Shown: piece after piece, positions 1 to 7,078 of the stretch
How positions within the stretch are numbered: position 1 is the stretch's first letter
Layout of the letters: each line of letters begins with the position of its first letter
Translations under genes and position numbers: made by a program
The notes under the pieces: generated by a model
Told to the model about the DNA's origin: nothing
The model's database searches: none
What the model saw: only the letters and a program-made list of their open reading frames with translations
IMG/VR virus record: IMGVR_UViG_3300027762_000294
Location: 1 to 64,000 of that record
Strand: one strand, 5' to 3'
Length of the DNA stretch: 64,000 nucleotides
From: a virus

Positions 1-333
1 TTATTGTCACCTTTAGAGAACGAGGCGTTCAACCAATATTTGTTACTTTTGCACTGAAAATAAAATTTTAATCAATTCTCATCGCTATTTTTTAATCAAT
101 TCCCATTGGGAACGGTAAAGATAGAGAATACGTCAAATTGAGTATTAGTTACTAATTGAAAAACGGCGTTTTGCATACATTAACTAATACCCAATTGAGC
201 GTATTCATTAATTTTTTACCGTTCCCAATGGGAATTGATTAAAAAATAGCGATGAGAATTGATTAAAATTTTATTTTCAGTGCAAAAGTAACAAATATTG
301 GTTGAACGCCTCGTTCTCTAAAGGTGACAATAA
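1..333. repeat. Large inverted repeat (119-bp perfect arms) at the window edge
   Basis: Bases 1-119 are the exact reverse complement of 215-333. The 95 bases between them also form an imperfect palindrome: 126-150 against 182-206 match with a few differences, and a short AAAACG/CGTTTT pair lies at the centre near 166. The whole 333 bases can fold into one long hairpin. The outer boundary falls exactly on base 1, so the arm may continue outside the window. The function is unknown. Possibilities are a telomere-resolution or hairpin-end site of a linear genome, an origin, or an assembly turn-around at a molecule end. The mismatched centre argues against a simple turn-around artefact. No gene is supported between 1 and 574. 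Bases 334-510 hold only a small inverted motif near 372-392 resembling the GTTCCC/GGGAA part of the arm, then T-rich and A-rich tracts before the first promoter. Confidence 0.93.
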
Positions 334-510
334 TCCGTTTTTCGGGGTCTTTGGGATTTTTACCTGTCATACCGTTCCCTTTTGGGAATGTAATCTGCTA
401 TTCCTATGGAAAAAAACCGGCGGGGATGCCAAAAAGGAATTCATTAAGATAACGTTTGACAAATTAATCCAAAAAAAGGAAAAAAATCTATAACTTTTTT
501 TCAAAAAAAC

Positions 511-539
511 CTTGACTTCTTTCCACAACCGAGCTATAA
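511..539 (+). promoter_or_regulatory. Sigma70-like promoter, copy 1 of a repeated cassette
   Basis: TTGACT at 511-516 and TATAAT at 534-539 are separated by 17 bases. The surrounding 55 bases, including the upstream T/A tract and the transcribed leader AAACTAAACAAAGG, recur almost unchanged at 994 and 2492. It drives the left array, starting 36 bases upstream of the first gene. Confidence 0.88.
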
Positions 540-574
540 TTACATTATCAAAACTAAACAAAGGGCGGTTTAAC

Positions 575-931
575 ATGAAACAACAACACGATTTGGGCAC
601 ACAACTACTTCTCAGCCATATGTTACTCATCGAATTAAAAGCTATGAGCAACAATTCCACTGAATATGAGGGTTTGGGAGGTGTGACTGAGTTAGTGAAA
701 ATTATGACCAAGCAACCACTGCCGGAGGATTATGAGAAGTTTGTGAAGGTCCATGTAGAGCTACAGCAAATGGATTGCGCCATAGGGTTTTTACACCAGG
801 GCGATCCCTTTTTCTATGATCTGGATACCGGTTATCTAGTGATGATTATTGACAATGATGTGACTATGTCAATAACCTTCACACCTGAAGGCACCCAAGC
901 CGTTATGGAAGCCATGACCATCTCGTATTAA
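575..931 (+). CDS. Unknown small protein, array family B (118 aa)
   Basis: I do not recognise this protein. It is the first gene after a strong promoter; the ATG at 575 is chosen because the longer frame would begin inside that promoter. A ribosome site (AAGGGCGG) lies just upstream. The N-terminal half is helical and the C-terminal half has alternating strands. The motif FFYDLDTGYLVMII at about residues 85-98 is echoed in the neighbours at 2917 (FYELDSGTLFMVV), 2553 (CVYVLDLDRWILYAV) and 5123 (LFKFDLMDGCLIF). This points to a set of diverged paralogues. Position and promoter suggest an early-expressed accessory gene, which is inference only. Confidence 0.82.
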   Translation: MKQQHDLGTQLLLSHMLLIELKAMSNNSTEYEGLGGVTELVKIMTKQPLPEDYEKFVKVHVELQQMDCAIGFLHQGDPFFYDLDTGYLVMIIDNDVTMSITFTPEGTQAVMEAMTISY

Positions 932-939
932 CCTTTAAC

Positions 940-959
940 TGTGCCCTGTAAGGGGCACA
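940..959 (+). promoter_or_regulatory. Intercistronic GNRA hairpin 1
   Basis: Stem TGTGCCCT/GGGGCACA closes the tetraloop GTAA. Relative to the other copies, C is replaced by T on the left and G by A on the right, a compensatory change that supports RNA folding. No strong T-run follows, so it is not an obvious terminator. Confidence 0.75.
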
Positions 960-993
960 ATCACTGACCCCTCCAAAAAAAAGAAAAAAAACC

Positions 994-1022
994 TTGACTT
1001 CTGTCCACAACCGAGCTATAAT
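994..1022 (+). promoter_or_regulatory. Sigma70-like promoter, copy 2
   Basis: TTGACT at 994-999, 17-base spacer and TATAAT at 1017-1022. It is nearly identical to the promoters at 511 and 2492 over spacer and leader, and lies 33 bases before the gene at 1056. Confidence 0.88.
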
Positions 1023-1055
1023 TACATCATCAAAACTAAACAAAGGAAAAGTTGT

Positions 1056-1802
1056 ATGGCAATTAAGGTGTTTGAAATCTCACAACGGCGATTAAAAATC
1101 GCACTAGATCAGTATACGAAGGGAAGTAAATTACTGATCCAAGTTACTAGCAAGAATGTGTCGTTAATGGTTGACAAATACGGGATTTGTTTTGAGTATA
1201 CCGTGCCCTCTTATTATGAAGGTGAAGGTTTTTGGTTAGCGGTCTCCCAAGATACTGTTAAGCGGTTAAAATCCGAAGTTGGTAAAAACAACAAACTTGT
1301 CAAATGTTATTATGACGCTCATCCTGCCAACTCGTTGAGTTTCGTATTGTATAACGCAACGGTTGGCGTAAAAGAAACATCGATCTCAAGTCAAGCCCCA
1401 TATGACACTGAGAGATTTGAACTGTCCACTCCCGGTGCCCCTGTTAAATTGGAGTATGGTTCTCTTTGTAAAGCAGTTGAAAATGTGAAGACAGAGAACG
1501 TAACTGAAAAAACCCCCACAGTGGTTTTGCGGCTTTATCCGGATAAAACAACCCTTGGCAGAATGATTGGTGCAGAAGAAGAGTATCTGATACATGGTGA
1601 TTGTGCTGGTGACAAGTATCCGGGCTTTGTTAGATTGGGTATGCCAAACGCCCCCATCTACTCTATCCATCTTGAGCTTTCTACCCTAACTACCATACTC
1701 AAGGCTATGCAACCACTATGTCTAGTGTTTGATAATAATGTGCGGTCTAACAAGATCATCATCAACGGTATCGAAGGTTGTACCTGGTACTTACGATATT
1801 AA
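1056..1802 (+). CDS. Possible DNA sliding-clamp-like protein (248 aa)
   Basis: The protein is predicted to be rich in beta strands, and a segment near residues 178-200 (HGDCAGDKYPGF, then an amphipathic helix LSTLTTILKAM) resembles the DnaN element GE..YPDY followed by a helix. The same arrangement is clearer in the protein at 29094. If correct, it would be a processivity factor or a decoy clamp acting on the replisome. The similarity is weak by eye, and other beta-rich folds are possible. It has its own strong promoter and a ribosome site (CAAAGGAAAAG). It is separated from the next gene by a GNRA hairpin. That the reading frame is real is well supported; the function is a guess. Confidence 0.8.
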   Translation: MAIKVFEISQRRLKIALDQYTKGSKLLIQVTSKNVSLMVDKYGICFEYTVPSYYEGEGFWLAVSQDTVKRLKSEVGKNNKLVKCYYDAHPANSLSFVLYNATVGVKETSISSQAPYDTERFELSTPGAPVKLEYGSLCKAVENVKTENVTEKTPTVVLRLYPDKTTLGRMIGAEEEYLIHGDCAGDKYPGFVRLGMPNAPIYSIHLELSTLTTILKAMQPLCLVFDNNVRSNKIIINGIEGCTWYLRY

Positions 1803-1808
1803 CATCAC

Positions 1809-1826
1809 GCGCCCTGCAAGGGGCGC
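1809..1826 (+). promoter_or_regulatory. Intercistronic GNRA hairpin 2
   Basis: Stem GCGCCCT/GGGGCGC closes loop GCAA. It is followed by TTTATC and then the leader of the next gene. Confidence 0.75.
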
Positions 1827-1857
1827 TTTATCAACCCAAAGAAAGAGGAATTGATGT

Positions 1858-2421
1858 ATGTCTAACACTTTATTTTATACACCCCATACCCTTGACGACA
1901 AAGGAAACCTTTTAGTCCACGCTGTGAAAACAGAATGTGGTTATGTAATTACGAAAAAGAATCCCGCAAACGACTACCCGGGTTATATAGAAGAGGTAGC
2001 TCTAGAATTGCCGTTGCCAGAACAAATACTAACCTCGTTTGATCTTGGGACTCTCAGACTGGGACTTTTAGATTTATGCGTAGTAACGCATTATCCCCGC
2101 TACATAGAGCGGGATCTTCTTACTCAATATCAGAACGAGGTTTTGAACTTTCTGATTCAACAGGTTCAAACCTTAGGTTTAGATTTTAGTGCTCACATGC
2201 CCTTGAGAGAGCTCCAATGTTTTCTATACCGGGTCCTTGTGAAATCGGATATGACAATTGACGAGTTTATTGATCACGTGTTGGGTTATATATCTCAATC
2301 GCAATTACGCATTTCTCTTTTGCCAACTAAAACGTCAGCCGAATCGACAGAAGTTGAAATGTCGCTTTTTGAATATAGACTCAAACTTATGCGAATCATA
2401 CACGCGGTGGTTAATGGTTAG
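1858..2421 (+). CDS. Unknown protein, array family A (187 aa)
   Basis: I do not recognise the family. It shares a layout with the proteins at 3340 and 4494. All three have an N-terminal pattern with aromatic residues and P-x-T (here FYTPHT at about 6-11), a central YPxY, and a C-terminal SLFEYxLxLM helix (here residues 169-178) or its equivalent. The product looks soluble and mainly helical in its second half. The start ATG follows AAGAGGAATTGATGT. It is part of the left array, downstream of the clamp-like gene. Role unknown. Confidence 0.82.
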   Translation: MSNTLFYTPHTLDDKGNLLVHAVKTECGYVITKKNPANDYPGYIEEVALELPLPEQILTSFDLGTLRLGLLDLCVVTHYPRYIERDLLTQYQNEVLNFLIQQVQTLGLDFSAHMPLRELQCFLYRVLVKSDMTIDEFIDHVLGYISQSQLRISLLPTKTSAESTEVEMSLFEYRLKLMRIIHAVVNG

Positions 2422-2433
2422 TCCATAACAGGT

Positions 2434-2451
2434 GCGCCCTGAAAGGGGCGC
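2434..2451 (+). promoter_or_regulatory. Intercistronic GNRA hairpin 3
   Basis: Stem GCGCCCT/GGGGCGC with loop GAAA, 13 bases after the stop of the preceding gene and 41 bases before the next promoter. Confidence 0.75.
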
Positions 2452-2491
2452 TAGAAAGGAAAACACTCTACAACTTTTTTTTCAAAGACCC

Positions 2492-2520
2492 TTGACTTCT
2501 TTCCATAACCTGGCTATAAT
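2492..2520 (+). promoter_or_regulatory. Sigma70-like promoter, copy 3
   Basis: TTGACT at 2492-2497, 17-base spacer and TATAAT at 2515-2520. The spacer and leader differ from copies 1 and 2 at only a few positions. It drives the second half of the left array. Confidence 0.88.
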
Positions 2521-2552
2521 TACATTATACAAACTGAACAAAGGAGTAATAA

Positions 2553-2864
2553 ATGAGCAACACGTATGAATTGGCTAGTAAAGCCATGAATGACTTGATC
2601 ACCATGACGTTGATCGACCCCGAAACTTTTGTTAAACATTTAGATGCCGCCGCTGATAATGCCGCTTCTGGCTTGGTGGATTGTGACTTCATATGGGGTT
2701 TAAAAAACGCGGTATTCTTTAAATACCAAGAATGCGTGTATGTACTTGATTTAGATCGTTGGATTTTGTATGCTGTTATTGATGACGGTTTTATCTTGAG
2801 TAAGGAGATCCCAGAAGAGGGAATAACGGGCGTTAATGACGAGTTAGAATTACAGTCCTATTAA
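2553..2864 (+). CDS. Unknown small protein, array family B (103 aa)
   Basis: Not recognised. It is an acidic small protein with an N-terminal helical half and a C-terminal strand pair around VYVLDLDRWILYAVIDDG. This matches the same region of the proteins at 575, 2917 and 5123. The start is set by GGAG eight bases before the ATG, directly downstream of promoter copy 3. The next gene follows after a GNRA hairpin, so the genes from 2553 to 5458 probably form one transcript. Function unknown; the family resemblance is visual. Confidence 0.8.
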   Translation: MSNTYELASKAMNDLITMTLIDPETFVKHLDAAADNAASGLVDCDFIWGLKNAVFFKYQECVYVLDLDRWILYAVIDDGFILSKEIPEEGITGVNDELELQSY

Positions 2865-2870
2865 TCAACC

Positions 2871-2888
2871 GCGCCCTGCAAGGGGCGC
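2871..2888 (+). promoter_or_regulatory. Intercistronic GNRA hairpin 4
   Basis: GCGCCCT/GGGGCGC with loop GCAA. It is followed by a conserved leader segment (CAATCCAAAGAAAGGA) that supplies the next gene's ribosome site. The same leader follows hairpin 5. Confidence 0.75.
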
Positions 2889-2916
2889 TCAATCAATCCA
2901 AAGAAAGGAAAAAAAT

Positions 2917-3285
2917 ATGTTGTATACAGATCACTTGTTACCAGATAATAACCAAGGCTTGCTCAATATGGCGTTCTTTGCCGGGCTGTTGTTAGTAGAT
3001 CAGACGAACAGTGATGAGGGGCGTAATAGTTTTCTTAAAATGATGCATGTCCCCATTTACGGCGGTGGCTATAGTGAGGAAGAGGTAACCCATTGGTCAA
3101 ACCACTTGCATGATGAGTTCCCGTTGTTAGACCGCGGGAATTTCTTAATCACAACAACCGTGAAGTTCCCAACGTTTTACGAACTGGATTCTGGGACGTT
3201 GTTTATGGTTGTCATGCCCGGCGTCATGCTAACATTCTTAATCGACCCTGAACCAGCCAAGTTAATTCGTGATAGCCTCAAATAA
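2917..3285 (+). CDS. Unknown small protein, array family B (122 aa)
   Basis: Not recognised. The C-terminal part, FYELDSGTLFMVVMPGVMLTF, aligns by eye with residues 85-105 of the protein at 575 (FYDLDTGYLVMIIDNDVTMSI), including a trailing helix. It is therefore a paralogue of that gene. The N-terminal half contains a hydrophobic helix (MAFFAGLLLV) that is too short and isolated to call a membrane segment. The ribosome site AAAGGA sits in the repeated leader sequence. Role unknown. Confidence 0.82.
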   Translation: MLYTDHLLPDNNQGLLNMAFFAGLLLVDQTNSDEGRNSFLKMMHVPIYGGGYSEEEVTHWSNHLHDEFPLLDRGNFLITTTVKFPTFYELDSGTLFMVVMPGVMLTFLIDPEPAKLIRDSLK

Positions 3286-3291
3286 TCAACC

Positions 3292-3309
3292 GCGCCCTGC
3301 AAGGGGCGC
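3292..3309 (+). promoter_or_regulatory. Intercistronic GNRA hairpin 5
   Basis: GCGCCCT/GGGGCGC with loop GCAA, followed by the same leader as hairpin 4. Confidence 0.75.
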
Positions 3310-3339
3310 TCAATCAATCCAAAGAAAGGAGATAAATGT

Positions 3340-4008
3340 ATGAGCGACAATCGTTATTGGTATAGACCCAACACTATATATGATAATGAAGGAGAAACTT
3401 ACCGGTTGTTATTCAGTGAATTTCATTCAGGTGATTATTATACCACTACAATGTTGAACAAAAACGGTATTACTGGCAAATTTAGCGATCATTCGTTTAC
3501 AACAGTACCCTTTGAAAACATCTTGTACCCTGAACATGTATTGACCCCGTATGAGCTTAGTGCCTTAGCAACTGATGATGATTTATGGCTTTCCCCTTAC
3601 CCAGGATACCTACAACCGAGAGATGTTAATCCTGAATATATGTACTTACTGTTTGACCTTACAAGAATACTTTCTGACTCAACAATAGAATTGCCTATCA
3701 ATGATGTTGACCGTCTGTTGAAGTTTTTACAAACCACTTCCCCGTTTCGTGATAACTTAGGGGTGCATAATTTTGTTATAGAATTGTTGTTTAACCAACT
3801 ACGCAACACTAAGATTGAAAGTTATCGTACTGACTTCCCATCTAATGTATGGGCAACGACGAACACTGGTAGTATGTCACTGTTTGATTACATCTTAGTT
3901 TTGATGAATGCCTTACGCCCACGGCTTTATGGGTTATCAACAATTAGCGAACGCCCCAAAGAACGCCATATTGAGCCTTTAAACAAACAGCGTGATTTCA
4001 AACGTTAA
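3340..4008 (+). CDS. Unknown protein, array family A (222 aa)
   Basis: Not recognised. It is the longest member of the three-gene family with 1858 and 4494. It shows WYRPNT near the start, LTPYELSAL in the middle, YPGYLQ, and the C-terminal MSLFDYILVLMNALRP, which parallels MSLFEYRLKLMRIIHA in the 1858 protein. The tail is basic and charged (residues 203-222). It is predicted soluble and helical. The start is preceded by AAAGGAGAT. It lies in the same transcript as its neighbours and is separated from them by hairpins. Function unknown. Confidence 0.83.
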   Translation: MSDNRYWYRPNTIYDNEGETYRLLFSEFHSGDYYTTTMLNKNGITGKFSDHSFTTVPFENILYPEHVLTPYELSALATDDDLWLSPYPGYLQPRDVNPEYMYLLFDLTRILSDSTIELPINDVDRLLKFLQTTSPFRDNLGVHNFVIELLFNQLRNTKIESYRTDFPSNVWATTNTGSMSLFDYILVLMNALRPRLYGLSTISERPKERHIEPLNKQRDFKR

Positions 4009-4014
4009 TCAACC

Positions 4015-4032
4015 GCGCCCTGAAAGGGGCGC
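4015..4032 (+). promoter_or_regulatory. Intercistronic GNRA hairpin 6
   Basis: GCGCCCT/GGGGCGC with loop GAAA. AAAGAAAGGAG follows at once, so the hairpin abuts the ribosome site of the gene at 4051. Confidence 0.75.
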
Positions 4033-4050
4033 AAAGAAAGGAGAGAATAA

Positions 4051-4413
4051 ATGTCATTACCTGAAGTAAATCCTATTATGGTATATGGACTTCGTACTTT
4101 ATTGCACAATTTTCCTAATTGTGTTTCAGGGGTGGATACATCAACACCTGATTATTTTGAAAAAGCCTTGTCTGTAATTGATGAAAACAACAAACAGTTT
4201 GTTAATGGGAGTTGGTATATTTCGATAGGAGGTATTTTAGACCTTATTTATAAATTGGGTCATAGTGGTCTCGTAGATTTTTTAAAAGACAAAGGTATCC
4301 ACCCGTATGGCAACCCACGGTTTAAGATGGAGTTGGTCTTTAATACATTAACATTAACTGCGCCCTGCAATCCAATAAAGAGAGGGAATATGATTGAAGA
4401 AGACCGTAAATGA
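4051..4413 (+). CDS. BRO-N-like small protein with a read-through tail (120 aa)
   Basis: Residues about 30-90 (ALSVIDENN, then GSWYISIGGILDLIY, then LVDFLKDKG) match the N-terminal domain of the protein at 17600 (ALNKIDSEN, WYVSVEGVIELA). That layout is typical of phage antirepressor BRO-N or MSV199-type domains, which are DNA-binding in known families. The nuclease part seen at 17600 and 28222 is absent. The last 15 or so residues are encoded by what is elsewhere an untranslated hairpin and leader. A deletion of the hairpin's right arm near 4370 seems to have extended the frame to the TGA at 4411. The stop overlaps a tiny downstream frame. Confidence 0.72.
   Translation: MSLPEVNPIMVYGLRTLLHNFPNCVSGVDTSTPDYFEKALSVIDENNKQFVNGSWYISIGGILDLIYKLGHSGLVDFLKDKGIHPYGNPRFKMELVFNTLTLTAPCNPIKRGNMIEEDRK
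4360..4370 (+). promoter_or_regulatory. Broken copy of the GNRA hairpin
   Basis: GCGCCCTGCAA is the left arm and loop of the hairpin found between the other genes. The right arm is missing and the sequence jumps straight to the usual leader (TCCAATAAAGAGAGG). The remnant is translated as part of the gene at 4051. Confidence 0.65.
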
Positions 4414-4493
4414 AGTCTTTCTTAAAACAGAAAGAACGTTTGTTTACCCCGGGTCAAAATTTGAAAGACATGCAGAATTGGGAGGCAGAATAA
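4410..4493 (+). CDS. Possible 27-residue micro-protein
   Basis: The ATG at 4410 overlaps the stop of the preceding gene (ATGA), and its own TAA touches the ATG of the gene at 4494. The frame therefore fits exactly into a translationally coupled chain. The product is charged and begins MKSFLKQKER. No homologue is recognised. The region upstream of 4494 may simply be leader sequence, so confidence is limited. Confidence 0.4.
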   Translation: MKSFLKQKERLFTPGQNLKDMQNWEAE

Positions 4494-5066
4494 ATGGCTC
4501 ATCTTTTATATAAACCGTACACGTTTTTTAAGGGTGTAAGACTTGTTGAGGCGGTTGGTAATATGGTGACTGCAATTCTAGGAACGGGATGCAAGGTCAA
4601 GTTTTATTGCCCAGTCATACCATGCTCGAATTCCTTCATGAATATTGGAGAGGTCATGGCATTACGTGATTTCACCCGTGATTTAGAGTCAGAGGTTTAT
4701 CCTGATTATATGTGTTATTTTCCATTAGCACATAAGTACCATTTTTTAGAGGTCGGTATAAAAAGAATCATGAGTGATCCCCTGCAGTATCCTATAGAAT
4801 TAAGTGAGTTACTGTGTTTTGAGGACATACTGTTCAGACTTATTTATGATGGGGGTGATACTCCTGATGAATTGGCTGGGCGGATTCTCAGTGAACTCGA
4901 GGGTAACATCATAATGGATTATCTTACTGATGATTTTGTGCCCATACCCATCAACACTTCTGTGTTCAACATGTTGTCGTCTATGATACAAGTCACATAC
5001 CCACGGGCAAACCCGCGGTATAAGAATCGTGCTCTAAATGGGGCATGGGACATAGGACAGAAGTAA
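4494..5066 (+). CDS. Unknown protein, array family A (190 aa)
   Basis: Not recognised. It is the third, most diverged member of the family with 1858 and 3340. It has YKPYT near the start, a central VYPDYMCYFPL, and a C-terminal helix ending in a TYPRANPRYK-type basic tail. The start ATG is preceded by GGGAGGCAGAATAA, a strong ribosome site, and touches the stop of the micro-frame at 4410. It is followed by a GNRA hairpin. Function unknown. Confidence 0.82.
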   Translation: MAHLLYKPYTFFKGVRLVEAVGNMVTAILGTGCKVKFYCPVIPCSNSFMNIGEVMALRDFTRDLESEVYPDYMCYFPLAHKYHFLEVGIKRIMSDPLQYPIELSELLCFEDILFRLIYDGGDTPDELAGRILSELEGNIIMDYLTDDFVPIPINTSVFNMLSSMIQVTYPRANPRYKNRALNGAWDIGQK

Positions 5067-5074
5067 AATCAACC

Positions 5075-5092
5075 GCGCCCTGAAAGGGGCGC
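5075..5092 (+). promoter_or_regulatory. Intercistronic GNRA hairpin 7
   Basis: GCGCCCT/GGGGCGC with loop GAAA, followed by TTTATTAATTCAAG and the ribosome site of the next gene. Confidence 0.75.
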
Positions 5093-5122
5093 TTTATTAA
5101 TTCAAGAATGAGGAAAGAAGTT

Positions 5123-5458
5123 ATGTGCTTATCTGTTGCAAAAGAATTACGGTTGTTGATGGTCACTAAGTTTACATTACATGAAGCGGCTGGCATTATC
5201 CTAAACAATCGAGTTGAGTATGACGAGTCTTACTCGTGGCTCTTGACTGAATGCTCGCCCCGTAAGAACTGCATTCTGTTTGGGTATAAAACTTGCCTAT
5301 TCAAATTTGATCTGATGGATGGCTGCTTGATTTTTGAAGGGGATGAACCCGGGTCCACTATGCAGTTATATCTGGACTCAGACCCTCAGATACACCAGCA
5401 GTATCTAGATAGATTTATCCCTTATTTAACCTGGCTTCCTTGGCTACGCGATCTATAA
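5123..5458 (+). CDS. Unknown small protein, array family B (111 aa)
   Basis: Not recognised. The ATG at 5123 is preferred to the one at 5108 because GAGGAAAG lies at normal spacing before it. Four cysteines are spread through the chain. The segment CLFKFDLMDGCLIFEGDE corresponds in position to the FxxLDxG strand pair of the proteins at 575, 2553 and 2917, which suggests a fourth family member. It is the last gene of the left array, closed by a rho-independent terminator 28 bases downstream. Confidence 0.8.
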   Translation: MCLSVAKELRLLMVTKFTLHEAAGIILNNRVEYDESYSWLLTECSPRKNCILFGYKTCLFKFDLMDGCLIFEGDEPGSTMQLYLDSDPQIHQQYLDRFIPYLTWLPWLRDL

Positions 5459-5485
5459 CGCTGTAAAGTAAAGTAACCTAACCAC

Positions 5486-5517
5486 AACCCGGCAAGTGTT
5501 TACGCCGGGTTTTTTTT
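5486..5517 (+). terminator. Rho-independent terminator of the left array
   Basis: Stem AACCCGGC/GCCGGGTT with a ten-base loop runs directly into eight T residues. It ends the rightward transcript that begins at 511-2520. Confidence 0.92.
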
Positions 5518-5587
5518 GCCTGGCTATATGGCATGGGGTATATACGATCGTTCAACCTTGGGGCTCCTAGGGCAATCCAAAGGGAAG

Positions 5588-6215
5588 GAAAGGATCTTCT
5601 TTACCGGGCTAAGTTCAATTACATCTTGTAAGTGTATACTTGTGTTTAGAATTTACCGCCATATAGAGTATACATACAAGTTTATTATGAAAATTATTCC
5701 TATCAATCAAGGGCTTACGTGATTTCAGATCACTTAGACTAAATTTTCCTATTATCTCTCTTCTTCAAATTTAAAACTTCTTAAGTTATTGATTATTCAC
5801 ACTTATCTCTCTCAATCTTTTTCGACACTTTGACAGTTTCTTATGACGTATTAAATACCATCCCCTACCCTATACTACGTTAAAGCAATTCAAGGAAATG
5901 AAAGGATCTTCTTTACCGGGCTAAGTTCAATTACATCTTGTAAGTGTATACTTGTGTTTAGAATTTACCGCCATATAGAGTATACATACAAGTTTATTAT
6001 GAAAATTATTCCTATCAATCAAGGGCTTACGTGATTTCAGATCACTTAGACTAAATTTTCCTATTATCTCTCTTCTTCAAATTTAAAACTTCTTAAGTTA
6101 TTGATTATTCACACTTATCTCTCTCAATCTTTTTCGACACTTTGACAGTTTCTTATGACGTATTAAATACCATCCCCTACCCTATACTACGTTAAAGCAA
6201 TTCAAGGAAATGAAA
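5588..6215. repeat. Two exact 312-bp tandem copies
   Basis: Bases from 5588 repeat from 5900 with a period of 312. I found no mismatch by eye up to 6215, where the copies diverge. Each copy contains an imperfect inverted repeat (CTTGTAAGTGTATAC against GTATACATACAAG) and a short hairpin GTGAT/ATCAC. The left edge of copy 1 (CAATCCAAAGGGAAGGAAAGG) resembles the internal junction (CAATTCAAGGAAATGAAAGG). Recombination between such motifs could have made the duplication. Confidence 0.95.
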
Positions 6216-6566
6216 TAAGATGTTACTACCCTTAAATATATATATATTTTAAATCTTAAACTTTTTTAAAAAATATAATATAAGTGATCTTAAACTATGT
6301 AAGCTATTAATATATAAGAAGAATTTTTATAATAAATGGGTATTATACGTCGTATGAAAGATACTTCAATGTAGTAAAATATGGCGGGGTTTGACGTGTT
6401 TCAAAGTAAACTTCCAATGTACCTTAAACTGCGCCGTTGACGCGATCTTAAGTTTTCCTAAATAAACAAGCCACTTTCCTCTATAACTTGAATACCCACA
6501 CTAATAATAAATGTTAATCTTTTTTGACCCTTTGGAAGTGGGGTTATTGCTGGCGATATATTGGGG

Positions 6567-6718
6567 TTTTGGTTACGTTTTTCCCCTGTTTGTGAAGATT
6601 CATCTTCCAATGTCTAAAAAAGTCTGTATCGTTATAAATCAATAACTTAAGCGCGGTCAAAAGTGATACTTTGATTGATGTTTTAGTTACGTTTTTCCCT
6701 GTTTGTGAAGATTATCTT
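6567..6718. repeat. Direct repeat pair of about 38 bp
   Basis: Bases 6567-6609 and 6681-6718 share GTTACGTTTTTCCC, CTGTTTGTGAAGATT and a similar right flank, differing by one base insertion and a few substitutions. They lie 114 bases apart inside the gene-free region. Confidence 0.85.
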
Positions 6719-6993
6719 TGGCTGCGCTTCTGCCCTAATCAACCTTTCTTCTTTTATTGGATTGATTTTGCCCTACAACGTCCTAATCGCCCCACCCTTA
6801 AACGATTACATCCCTAGGCATAATGATCCGGCTTAACTGAGATCTCTTTACCACGGGGCTATTACACCCCTTCTTTATGATTTGAGGGGGCGTGGGCATT
6901 TTTAGAATTTTTTTGATACAGGACTAAGGCAGGCGTATTCACGCATTTGAAGGAGGGGGGGGGTGTAGTATCGTTCCCATCGCTCGTTTGGAG

Positions 6994-7078
6994 GGTAAGT
7001 CGCCCTCATTCCAATTCCCACTACGTAGTAGGAGGTTAACATTACGATAGTGGTAAGTCGCCCTCATTCCAATTCCCA
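6994..7078. repeat. 27-bp direct repeat pair
   Basis: Bases 6994-7020 and 7052-7078 are identical, with a period of 58. The first copy can pair internally (GAGGG with CCCTC). The second has lost that pairing through its left flank. They lie about 160-240 bases upstream of the next gene and could be operator-like sites. Confidence 0.88.

Noticed and set aside
1-333. Insertion sequence or transposon ends
   Set aside because: No transposase between or beside the arms and the arms meet within 95 bases, so it is one palindrome and not two element ends.
302-493. 63-codon frame after the inverted repeat
   Set aside because: No ribosome site, begins inside the repeat arm, and the sequence is a mix of homopolymer tracts and leader.
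5516-5722. 68-codon frame in the gene-free region
   Set aside because: No ribosome site or coding character; it starts next to a terminator and runs into the non-coding tandem repeat.
5588-7078. CRISPR array in the repeat region
   Set aside because: The repeats are two copies each, of different lengths and spacing, with no regular spacers and no cas genes.
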